From NCBI GenBank assembly GCA_047973025.1, contig JBKEBE010000111.1, positions 1 to 39,650 of the forward strand: DNA of 39,650 nt, read 5' to 3'. The notes beneath the pieces were generated by a model. The model was not told the origin of the DNA. It saw only the letters and a program-made list of their open reading frames with translations, and searched no databases. The position numbers were made by a program, and so were the translations under genes. The stretch comes from UPXZ01 sp047973025. GTDB taxonomy: Bacteria > Bacteroidota > Bacteroidia > Bacteroidales > Paludibacteraceae. Shown in pieces: positions 18,414 to 27,100 of this stretch (the first letter of the stretch is position 1; each line of letters begins with the position of its first letter).

Positions 18414-19259
18414 TCAGTCGTTTGGTGTTTTTGAATCGCGGTATTCGCCCAGATTTTGAAATTCTCGTGTCAGGGGTTTAATCGCTTCAAGCGATTGTTT
18501 GTAGCGTTCATAGTCGTTGTATGTCAGAGCCACGTAAAACTGATATTCCCACTCGCGCCCCACAATCGGCAAGGATTGGATTTTAGTCAGGTTGACGTGA
18601 TAAAATGAGAGTATCGTCAGCACTTTGGACAAGCTGCCTTCTTCGTGCGGTAAGGTAAAAACAATCGTTGATTTGTTGAGTTCCATACCCCGATTCATCC
18701 GGTAAGCTTTGTCGGGCTTTGCCACAATGAGAAAACGGGTAAAATTCCGCTTGTTGGTTTCGATGCTTTCAGCTAAAATTTCGAGTCCGTACTTTTCAGA
18801 GGCAGATAGGCTACAAATGGCAGCTCTTCCCGTGATCTGTTTTTCGGCGATTTCTTGAGCGGAAAGTGCTGTATCGTCGCTTTCTACCGCCATGATATGT
18901 TTGTGTTGGTCCAGAAAATCTTCACACTGCATCAAGGCGATCGGATGGGAGTGTACTTCGTGGATTTCGTCAATTTTTTGTCCCGGTAAAACGGCAAACT
19001 GATGGGTAATTCGAAGTTTTATCTCGCCGATAATCAGACAACCACTTTTCCGAAGCAAATCGTGATTCTGAAGCAGACTGCCGGCTATTGTATTTTCAAT
19101 GGCAATAATCCCGATCATCTCTTCATTGTTGTTTAACGATTCGAAAACATCTCTAAATGTTTCACAAGGGATAATTTCGATTTCTTCTTCGCTGAAATAG
19201 GTTCTTGCCGCGATTTCGTGAAACGATCCTTCAACACCTTGTATAGCTACTTGTTTCAT
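18414..19259 (-). CDS. pheA: Prephenate dehydratase
   Basis: A 281-residue stand-alone prephenate dehydratase that converts prephenate to phenylpyruvate. The catalytic TRF motif is at residues 174-176 (NFTRFLIV) and the ENTIAGS motif near 55. A C-terminal ACT domain begins near 198. The Phe-binding ESRP motif of classical enzymes is replaced by QSLP (228-231), which may weaken feedback inhibition. It is the first structural gene after a Phe/Tyr-rich leader peptide and a terminator 22 bases upstream, so transcription attenuation is the likely control. Confidence 0.95.
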   Translation of the reverse strand: MKQVAIQGVEGSFHEIAARTYFSEEEIEIIPCETFRDVFESLNNNEEMIGIIAIENTIAGSLLQNHDLLRKSGCLIIGEIKLRITHQFAVLPGQKIDEIHEVHSHPIALMQCEDFLDQHKHIMAVESDDTALSAQEIAEKQITGRAAICSLSASEKYGLEILAESIETNKRNFTRFLIVAKPDKAYRMNRGMELNKSTIVFTLPHEEGSLSKVLTILSFYHVNLTKIQSLPIVGREWEYQFYVALTYNDYERYKQSLEAIKPLTREFQNLGEYRDSKTPND

Positions 19260-19280
19260 CAGGATGGTACTGTTTTAATA

Positions 19281-19315
19281 AAAAATCCCGCTCGTTTTTT
19301 TTGAGCAGGATTTTT
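19281..19315 (-). terminator. Attenuator terminator hairpin
   Basis: Arms 19303-19315 and 19281-19293 pair over 13 bases with one G-U pair around a nine-base loop. In the minus direction a run of T follows at once. It ends 21 bases before the pheA ATG. Confidence 0.85.
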
Positions 19316-19369
19316 TTGTATTTATAACTTGAAGTTTTCAATAGAATGTTCACATAAGCTATCCTGCTC
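19281..19369 (-). promoter_or_regulatory. Attenuator of the pheA operon: antiterminator and terminator arms
   Basis: On the minus strand three segments alternate. Segment 2, GAGCAGGAT (19369-19361), starts right after the leader peptide's TGA. Segment 3, ATCCTGCTC (19311-19303), is its perfect nine-base complement. Segment 4, GAGCGGGAT (19293-19285), also pairs with segment 3 with one G-U pair and runs into a T tract, forming a terminator just before pheA. Pairing 2:3 blocks 3:4. A ribosome stalled on the Phe/Tyr codons would leave segment 2 free and allow read-through. This is the classical layout of pheL-type attenuation. Confidence 0.85.
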
Positions 19370-19420
19370 TCACTTACTAAAGTAAAAGTAAAAATAAGAA
19401 AATGCAAACCAAGCTTTCAT
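19370..19420 (-). CDS. Phe/Tyr-rich leader peptide of the pheA operon
   Basis: A 16-codon frame encodes MKAWFAFSYFYFYFSK and stops with TGA at 19372-19370. Five residues are Phe, three Tyr and one Trp, so nine of sixteen are aromatic. This matches the regulation expected for an operon that makes Phe and probably Tyr. It lies between a promoter (19450-19483) and the attenuator helices. It serves as a sensor of charged tRNA rather than as a functional protein. Known enterobacterial pheL peptides are Phe-rich in the same way but are unrelated in sequence. Confidence 0.85.
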   Translation of the reverse strand: MKAWFAFSYFYFYFSK

Positions 19421-19449
19421 TAGATGATAGTTGTTAATTTTTATGGATG

Positions 19450-19483
19450 CAAATGTAATACATTTTTTAATTAATCAAGCAAA
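19450..19483 (-). promoter_or_regulatory. Promoter of the pheA operon
   Basis: Minus strand TTTG (19483-19480) and TACATTTG (19457-19450), 22 bases apart. The predicted start near 19443 leaves about 22 bases before the leader peptide ATG, which suits an attenuated transcript. Confidence 0.6.
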
Positions 19484-19534
19484 TTGTATTAAATTTTTTC
19501 AGAATAATTACAAAATTGTGTGTTTAGGTGTTTT

Positions 19535-19570
19535 TTTGTTTTACAATTCCGATTTTTCTTAATACTTTTG
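19535..19570 (+). promoter_or_regulatory. Promoter of the MFS transporter-glucokinase operon
   Basis: TACTTTTG at 19563-19570 is a good -7 box. The nearest upstream TTTG (19535-19538) is 24 bases away, longer than ideal. About 180 bases follow before the ATG, in which I see no clear leader structure. Confidence 0.45.
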
Positions 19571-19755
19571 CATAACCATGAATCATCGTGAATTGTTGAT
19601 ACCAAAATGATTGTATTAGCGAATACGACAATAATTCGCTAACATTTGTCTAAATAAAAAGTCCATTGGCAGGCAATTAAGAAATATAGAACAAATTCCA
19701 CCTGAAGTTGCAGAATACTAATTTTCAATAAAATAACTTTTTAATTTAATATCGT

Positions 19756-21027
19756 ATGACAACAGAAAATGTTCAAAAGAAGAACTACGCATTGCCAATC
19801 GCGGTAATGTTCATGCTATTTTTCATGATTTCTTTCGTTACCGGATTACAAAATCCATTTGGCGTTATCGTAAAGAATCAGTTTCAGGCTACGAATGCCA
19901 TGTCTCAGTTGGGTAATCTGGCAAACTTTCTTGCCTACTTATTCATGGGACTGCCTGCCGGAATGATTCTTCAGAAAAAAGGGTATAAATTTACCGCGCT
20001 TTCTGCTGTTTTGGTTGGTTTTGTTGGCGTTTTAATTACTTTTCTATCGGGATCCATGGAAAGTTTTCCCGTTTACCTTACCGGCGCTTTCATCTCAGGC
20101 TTCTCCATGTGTATGTTGAATACGGTTGTCAATCCGATGTTAAATACGCTTGGTGGAGGTGGTAACAAAGGGAATCAACTTATCCAATGGGGTGGTTCGA
20201 TTAACTCTATCGGAGCTACAATCGTACCGGTACTGGTTGGCTATCTGATGGGCGATGTAACGAAAGCCGCCATCAGCGACGCCAATCCCGCTTTATTCTT
20301 AGCGATGGGAATTTTCGCGTTTGCATTCATCGTTTTATTGGTTGTAAAAATACCGGAACCTCGCAAAGAAAAACAAGTTAAGGAAGCAGTTGTAACTGAT
20401 AAAAAACACAGCGCCATGTCATTCCGTCATTTCGTGATGGGTGTTGTAGCAATATTTATCTACGTGGGTGTTGAAGTTGGTATTCCTAACATTATGAACC
20501 TGTACATGACCACAGACGCGCTTGGCAACGGACTTGGAATTGCTCCGGTTATCGCAGGTACATTTGTCAGCGTTTATTGGGCGCTAATGCTTGTCGGACG
20601 TTTGCTCGGTGGAATTTTTGGTGCTAAGATTTCCAGTAAATCCATGCTTATGTTTACTTCCGGACTTGGAATTTTGTTTGTATTGCTCGCCATATTTATG
20701 CCTGTTGGAGCGTCATTCAGCATGTTTGGAGCAACTGTTCCCGTAAAAATTCTTTTCCTTATGGCATGTGGTCTCTGTACTTCGATTATGTGGGGAAGTA
20801 TCTTCAATCTTGCCGTAGAAGGTTTAGGCAAATACACAGAGATGGCATCCGGAATTTTCATGATGATGGTTGTCGGTGGCGGTATCCTGCCTTGGATTCA
20901 AGGCTTGATCGCTGACGGGGCCGGATTCTTGAACAGTTATTGGTTGATCATAGCCGGTTTGGCTTACCTGCTTTACTACGCGTTAGTCGGCTCTAAGAAT
21001 GTAAACAAAGATATCCCTGTGGATTAA
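19756..21027 (+). CDS. MFS sugar transporter (FucP/GluP-like)
   Basis: A 423-residue major facilitator protein with about 12 predicted transmembrane helices. The region QNPFGVIVKNQFQATNAMSQ after helix 1 and the LNTVVNPMLN stretch in helix 4 resemble the FucP/GluP sugar-proton symporter group. The gene directly downstream (5 bases) encodes a ROK glucokinase, so import of glucose or a related hexose followed by phosphorylation is the likely unit. The exact sugar is inferred from context. Confidence 0.88.
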   Translation: MTTENVQKKNYALPIAVMFMLFFMISFVTGLQNPFGVIVKNQFQATNAMSQLGNLANFLAYLFMGLPAGMILQKKGYKFTALSAVLVGFVGVLITFLSGSMESFPVYLTGAFISGFSMCMLNTVVNPMLNTLGGGGNKGNQLIQWGGSINSIGATIVPVLVGYLMGDVTKAAISDANPALFLAMGIFAFAFIVLLVVKIPEPRKEKQVKEAVVTDKKHSAMSFRHFVMGVVAIFIYVGVEVGIPNIMNLYMTTDALGNGLGIAPVIAGTFVSVYWALMLVGRLLGGIFGAKISSKSMLMFTSGLGILFVLLAIFMPVGASFSMFGATVPVKILFLMACGLCTSIMWGSIFNLAVEGLGKYTEMASGIFMMMVVGGGILPWIQGLIADGAGFLNSYWLIIAGLAYLLYYALVGSKNVNKDIPVD

Positions 21028-21032
21028 TACTA

Positions 21033-22010
21033 ATGAATTATACTGAAATTATGCAAACCGAAAAACCTTATGTAATAGGAATCGACATGGGTGGCACAAA
21101 CACCGTGTTCGGAATAGTTGATACGCGTGGTAATGTGGTCTCCAAAGGGGCTATCAAAACAGACAATCCGGATATTGACGCTTACGTACATGAGTTAGAG
21201 ATAGAACTAAAAAAACAGATTGAAGCTGTCGGAGGGATTGAAAAGATTAAAGGTATTGGTGCCGGCTGTCCTAATGGGAATTACTATACGGGCAATATCG
21301 AATTTGCCCCGAATCTCCCCTGGAAAGGAGTTGTCCCTTTTGCCCAAAAGCTGCAGGATGCCCTTGGTGTACCTGCCGCGGTAACCAACGACGCTAATGC
21401 AGCCGCTGTTGGTGAAATGACCTACGGTGTAGCGCGTGGGATGAAAAATTTCATCATGATCACACTCGGCACCGGAGTAGGTAGCGGCATCGTGATTGAC
21501 GGAAAAATTGTTTACGGACACGACGGATTTGCCGGAGAACTTGGTCACGTGAATGTGGTTCGTAACAACGGACGTATGTGTGGATGCGGTCGAACCGGTT
21601 GTTTGGAAGCATATGCTTCTGCCACAGGAGTAGCGCGTTCGGCCCGTGAAATACTTGAAACGAGTGATAAGGATAGTGTGTTGCGCAATATACCTGCTGA
21701 AAGGATTACATCCAAAGACGTATTTGACGCAGCTATGGTTGGAGACGATGTTGCAAAAGAAATTTTTGCCTACACGGGGAAAGTTCTTGGCGAGGCGTTT
21801 TCCGATTTTGTTGCCTTTAGTGCTCCTGAAGCCATAGTGTTGTTTGGCGGGTTATCCAAATCCGGCGATTTGATTCTTAAACCGATTGTTGAGCACATGG
21901 AGAAGAATCTACTTTCTATCTGGAAAGGAAAAGTGAAAGTTCTATTTTCTACTCTGAAAGATGCCGACGCGGCTGTGCTTGGAGCAAGTGGTTTGGCGTG
22001 GGAGATTTAG
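21033..22010 (+). CDS. ROK-family glucokinase
   Basis: A 325-residue cytosolic sugar kinase. The phosphate-binding motif GIDMGGTNT is at about residues 16-24. TNDANAA carries the catalytic Asp, and GELGHVNV plus CGCGRTGCLEAYAS form the ROK zinc site. Lack of a helix-turn-helix domain means it is a kinase rather than a ROK repressor. It is co-transcribed with the MFS transporter and ends in a strong terminator. Confidence 0.93.
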   Translation: MNYTEIMQTEKPYVIGIDMGGTNTVFGIVDTRGNVVSKGAIKTDNPDIDAYVHELEIELKKQIEAVGGIEKIKGIGAGCPNGNYYTGNIEFAPNLPWKGVVPFAQKLQDALGVPAAVTNDANAAAVGEMTYGVARGMKNFIMITLGTGVGSGIVIDGKIVYGHDGFAGELGHVNVVRNNGRMCGCGRTGCLEAYASATGVARSAREILETSDKDSVLRNIPAERITSKDVFDAAMVGDDVAKEIFAYTGKVLGEAFSDFVAFSAPEAIVLFGGLSKSGDLILKPIVEHMEKNLLSIWKGKVKVLFSTLKDADAAVLGASGLAWEI

Positions 22011-22033
22011 ATAAGGCTCTTAAATAAAGTAGA

Positions 22034-22069
22034 AAAGAAGCTGTCTCAACTAAAAAAGACAGCTTCTTT
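22034..22069. terminator. Bidirectional intrinsic terminator
   Basis: Thirteen-base perfect arms (22034-22046 and 22057-22069, core GAAGCTGTCT) with a ten-base loop and T tracts on both strands. It lies between the glucokinase gene and the convergent ispF. Confidence 0.9.
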
Positions 22070-22116
22070 TTCTTTATTGCGTGATAAAAAAATTTTTACA
22101 CTTCCATTTGCTTAAA

Positions 22117-22596
22117 CTAAACTTGGTAGATCAACGTAGTAGCGTAAGCCACTATTCCTTCCCCTCTGCCAACAAATCCCACTTTCTCGCCGGTAGTGGC
22201 TTTGATGGAAATATCATCGGGTGCTACTGACATAACTTCGGCTAAAGTCCCTACTATATCGGGAATATATGGATTGAGCTTGGGTTGCTCGGCTACTATC
22301 GTACAATCTACATTTCCAAATTCATACCCCTTTTCTCGGATTTTACACATCACTTTTTTCAAGAGAATTTTACTGTCAATATTTTTATATTCAGAATCTG
22401 TATCCGAAAAATGATAACCAATATCCCGCAAATTCGCGGCTCCGAGCAAGGCATCACAAAGCGCGTGAATAAGCACATCCGCGTCGGAATGCCCTGACAA
22501 TCCGAGATGATAGTCAATCTTTATACCACCAAGCCGGAGTTCTCTATTGGGAGCAAAAACATGTACGTCGTACCCGAAACCAACTCGAATCTTCAT
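22117..22596 (-). CDS. ispF: 2-C-methyl-D-erythritol 2,4-cyclodiphosphate synthase
   Basis: A 159-residue enzyme of the MEP isoprenoid pathway. The metal ligands Asp10 and His12 (GYDVH) and His44 (DADVLIHALCDALLG) are in place, and the family signature SGHSDADV precedes them. Length and start match the family exactly. It lies downstream of porV on the same strand, the neighbourhood also seen around porU-porV in Porphyromonas, but a terminator separates it. Confidence 0.96.
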   Translation of the reverse strand: MKIRVGFGYDVHVFAPNRELRLGGIKIDYHLGLSGHSDADVLIHALCDALLGAANLRDIGYHFSDTDSEYKNIDSKILLKKVMCKIREKGYEFGNVDCTIVAEQPKLNPYIPDIVGTLAEVMSVAPDDISIKATTGEKVGFVGRGEGIVAYATTLIYQV

Positions 22597-22802
22597 GTGT
22601 TATTTTTTTATACTGCAACGTAAACCTGTCAGCAGACTGAAAACAAGCCATTTATCAGCCTTTTGTGTGTAAACGTTGGTTGATTTGGATGTTTCATCCG
22701 GGAGATTTATTATATGATAAGTAATCTAAAAAAGATTTTTTTAAAATTTTGCAAAAAATCAGTTGCCTTGTCCGGTTGAAATGGTCATGGCGTTGGCAAC
22801 AA

Positions 22803-22842
22803 AAAAACGGTTGAATTTTAATTTCTCAAAACAACCGTTTTT
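22803..22842 (-). terminator. Terminator after porV
   Basis: Eleven-base perfect arms (22803-22813, 22832-22842; core ACGGTTG/CAACCGT) with T or A tracts outside. In the minus direction it follows the porV stop by about 20 bases. Confidence 0.85.
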
Positions 22843-22861
22843 GTCTTTCTTTCGTGTTAAT

Positions 22862-24022
22862 TTATTGCATCAGGCTTTTTAAGCCATCCATATCAAATCC
22901 AAGCGTAAACCGTAGTGTCCCATCGAGTGGATTGGACTGCGCTACTGAAATTAGATAGGCGGCATCTAGTTTGAAAACATTTAATTTGAAGCCGACACCC
23001 GCCGAGAAATACTTTCGGTTTCCTTTTAGCTCATGTTCGTTGAAATAACCGGCACGGACAAAGAATTGATCGTTGTACGTATATTCTGCTCCCGCGGACC
23101 ACATAATTTCTTTCAACTCTTCGGACCCGCCACCGGGTGCGTCTCCAAATGATTTGAAAATACCGGCTATCGGACCTGTTTGTTGATATTCTTCTCTGCG
23201 CAACTCATACTCGGCATCCGATTCATCCTCCATTTTTACGACGGGAGTAGGAACAAGTAACTTATTCAAATCCAAACTAAATGCTATTTTATTGTAATCA
23301 TCAAATGGATATTCAAATGATCCGCCTAATCTGAGATTAGTGGGAATAAACAAACTGGTCAAATTGTTGTCGTAAGAAATTTTGGAGCCGATGTTGGAGA
23401 TATTCAACCCGAAAGCCAGATTACCGTCTCCTGTCATCATTTCGATGGGTGTGTGGTAGTAAGCGGCAATATCGGCAGCAATTGCATTTCCGGGTACCAT
23501 ATCCGATTCGTCCCGGATATTCAAATCTGAACGGATGTACCGAAAAGCAACAGCCGCGGACAAATTATCGGAGAGCAAACGTGAGTAACCAATATCAAAT
23601 GCCATTTCATTGGGATGCGCGTCGTATAAAGGGTTATTGTTTTCATCGGTAAGCCGAATTTCTCCTAACGAGAAGTAACGCAAAGAAGCGCTGACCGCCT
23701 GTAATTCGTCAAATTTCCAATAACCGGCTAAATAACCCAAATCGATATCACTTACCAACTTTCTGAGCCAAGGTGTATATGAAAGCGATACACCGACAGG
23801 ACTTTCCATAAAGGCATATTTTGCAGGATTCCAGTATTGGGAATTTATATCGGGTGTGGTAGCAACCCCAACATCGCCCATACCTCCCGCACGCGAATCG
23901 GGCGTGATGGATAATGAAGGTACACCGGTTAAAATGGGATTCAATTGCTTGTTTACTTCATTTTGAGCAGTAACAATTCCCGAGAGAAGCGTTACCAATA
24001 ATACTAAAGCCGTTTTTTTCAT
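22862..24022 (-). CDS. porV: Type IX secretion outer-membrane protein PorV (LptO)
   Basis: A 386-residue outer-membrane beta-barrel with a signal peptide (MKKTALVLLVTLLSGIVTAQ). PorV is the shuttle protein that collects T9SS cargo from the translocon and delivers it to the PorU sortase. The N-terminal stretch SLSITPDSRAGGMGDVG and the following NPAKYAF are hallmarks of the PorV/FadL-like family. It is encoded directly downstream of porU on the same strand, an order known from Porphyromonas gingivalis. A strong Shine-Dalgarno-like AAGGAGGT lies about 41 bases before the ATG, too far to serve it. Confidence 0.93.
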   Translation of the reverse strand: MKKTALVLLVTLLSGIVTAQNEVNKQLNPILTGVPSLSITPDSRAGGMGDVGVATTPDINSQYWNPAKYAFMESPVGVSLSYTPWLRKLVSDIDLGYLAGYWKFDELQAVSASLRYFSLGEIRLTDENNNPLYDAHPNEMAFDIGYSRLLSDNLSAAVAFRYIRSDLNIRDESDMVPGNAIAADIAAYYHTPIEMMTGDGNLAFGLNISNIGSKISYDNNLTSLFIPTNLRLGGSFEYPFDDYNKIAFSLDLNKLLVPTPVVKMEDESDAEYELRREEYQQTGPIAGIFKSFGDAPGGGSEELKEIMWSAGAEYTYNDQFFVRAGYFNEHELKGNRKYFSAGVGFKLNVFKLDAAYLISVAQSNPLDGTLRFTLGFDMDGLKSLMQ

Positions 24023-24131
24023 TCGTCGTTATTTTAATTCTATGATTTCTTTATACAACTTTTACCTCCTTAAAATTCAGGCTCAAGCTATTCATTTTTT
24101 ATGATATTAGTTTAAACGCAAACATTATTTT

Positions 24132-27100
24132 TTATTGTTCCAAGACTATTATTTTATTCCCTTTGGATGTATATTCGCTGTTTGATGTTTTTACGGAAAC
24201 ATTGTACATGTAAAGTCCCGTGCGAACTTTATTACCATTCGAGTCTCTCAAATCCCACATCAAGCTGTCGGCGTTACTTTGCTCTTTGGAGAATATCATT
24301 CTTCCGGTAAGGTCATAAATGTCGATTTTGGTTTCTAACACAACTTCGGGTCTGTTATGTTCGACAACAAAAGTAGTTTGGGTTTTTACCGGATTGGGGA
24401 AATTGCTGATGTTAAAAATGATAGGATTAAGTCCATGCACTACTTCAAAGTCCATGGTAGCCTGAGAAGAATTATTTAACAAATCACGCGCGTAAAATGT
24501 AAGGGTATGTTTTCCTTCCGTCAATTCCGGTATTTTGAATCGAATCCATCCCGCTTGGTAACTACCTATCTCTGCTTCATAATATTCGTTGAGTGTGTGG
24601 TAATTGTAGGGATTGTTGTCTATTACTAATCTTAAATCGTTTCCGATTCCACTTCCGACGGTGTTAATTCCGCTTTCGTCGGCTACTCGCGCTACAAACA
24701 ACGGTGTTTCATTTACCTTATCTCCCGACCGGAAAGATGCCGTATTCAAATACATTTCAATATCGGGACCCTCGTTTTCATATTCCACATTGGAATTGGA
24801 GCCTCCGACAATAAAGTTTTCAAAGTATCCCTGTCCTTCTTTTCCGGATATGGTATCGTTTGCATAGTAATTTATCCTACCGCTACCGTAATTGTAGCGA
24901 ATATCTTTGGGCATCATGAACGAAAACGTGAAATCGCCATTTATCACGCGTACTTTTCCGGCATATAAGATATTGGGACGATCGGTAAATTTGTAATACG
25001 AATTTTTTTCGTCGCCGATACCGGGATTATTTAACGTCGTAATTTGTTGAATCTTGTCATACACGGTAATTTCCAATGTCCCGTTGAAATTGTTAACTCT
25101 ATTCCCATTTGTATCTGCCATGTAGCCCTGAATTTCATTAACAGAAAGTGCTCGTAGCGTATCGGCTGACAAAACCGGAATACTGTTTACGTATTCCGTT
25201 ACCACGGTATATTCCGACGGATAATTGAGTTTTAACGCCGGATCGCCAAATAACATGTAGGTCAATTTGTTTGTCTCCGGACCTATTGAACTTTTTGCTT
25301 TGCGATACGCGTCTCCCAACCTCGGGTATTGACCGTTATTTTTCTCAAATAGACCAATTGTAAAATATCTGTTTATCCGTTCATTTTGGTTGGCATACAC
25401 CGTACGTGCCGCGGACATAATACCAATACCACCTCCTGTTGGATTTAGCAGTACGTATTCGCCTGCCGAGATTTCATCTTTGTCAAACAACACAAAATCG
25501 CAGGTTGAAGCGAACCAAAACGGCAATTTTCGGTTAAACATCGTTTTCACATCGTTTGTCGTAAGGATTTTCTCGCCGGTCCACCCAGCATGACTGGCAT
25601 GTCCGGAATAGTTTAACATGAATAAACCGGAATTTAACAGTCCATGTAGTTTCTTATCCGCCATAGGATAGCTTTCGCCACTGGCTGTAACTTCTTGTGG
25701 AAAGGCGTCCAGATAAATCTTTTGATGCTGAAATTGGGGACTTGCTTTGAAAAGTGTTTTAGATAATTCCTCCGCTTGTCTGATATGTGTCGAGTCGTTG
25801 CCGTCGTCGGCGACGAAGCCTAATTGATTCTTCCAATTCCCTTTTATTTCGTTGTTCATATAGGAAATTATTTTGCTTACCACGTCTTCGGCATGCTGCG
25901 TTGTTACGACAGGAAAACGGCCTATGCCGATATCGATCACGCCTGTCTTGACATTTTCGCCTTCGTTGTCATCCATCAATCCGAAATAATCATCGGTAAC
26001 AAACGATTCAACTAAGTTTAAAGAGAAATCGTGCTGATAAGTAAGCACAAGATTGTACCCCGAATTATTGATTATCCCCCGATTATCGTAAGTTCCTCTT
26101 CCAAATAACAGTAGATATTTCGGCAGATCATTTGTAATTCCAGAAGCGACGGCGCGATCGTAGAACATCTTCATCGCCCATCTATAGGCAGACACATCCG
26201 GAGTTCCGGAAGAAAATTCGTTGTAAACCTGCTCGATAGTTACTACGTTGACTCTCAGATTGTCTTTGATGCGGTGTGCTTCGGCGAGTTTCTCGGCTTG
26301 TGAAGTAAAGTTGGGATGCGTGATGATAAGCATATCAGTTGCTCCCAAGCCATGAATATTCTGATTAGCTACATTGCCTACATTAGCAGGCTCTAACGTA
26401 AAAGCCGTTTTGGCTGTCGGATCAATAGCTACATATTGTTTCAATTCTTCGTTGGAATCTGTAAATTCAAGTATATCTCCGGTTCGAGTTGTCGCTATTC
26501 GGGCAATGTTACTTTGATCTGTAATATCCCATATCTGTACATTGGCATTAGCGTCCGAAATCTGATATTTGTTGTAAGTTAACGTATTCAGATTATCGAC
26601 GTTTCTGAAAAACATGACAGAACCTGTCATCCGGAGTGTGCGACGAACATTTATCGCAATGTAATTCAGGTAACCTCGAGACCCGTTATTAGTCCTGTTA
26701 TAGGTCAAATTACACGTGAGATCGGAAGTAGTAGGAGTCGGAAATGTGAAGGTTACGTTGGCATCTTTTCCGACATCGTATCTGTCAGACAGGCGGGCGA
26801 TAGAGATGTTTTTTGTGTTGGCACCGTTTAGACTAAAGTCGAAAGATGTATTTTCTGTAGAGACTGCCGCCACGTCAATTCTCGCCGTAATATTGTCAGA
26901 TGTAAGATTCTGAAATGTAAACGGGAAATTATAACTTAGCGTACCGGAAAATTCTTCGCCGTAGAATGTCTTACCTGTTTTTCCGATATTCACGCGCTCT
27001 ATTTCATGAACTTGGTAGTCGTTAAATTCACTAATTGCGGAAATGACCGCGTCGCTTGGTAGTGAGATTGTTTTTTCCTGTATTTTTTTTCCGCCCCCCG

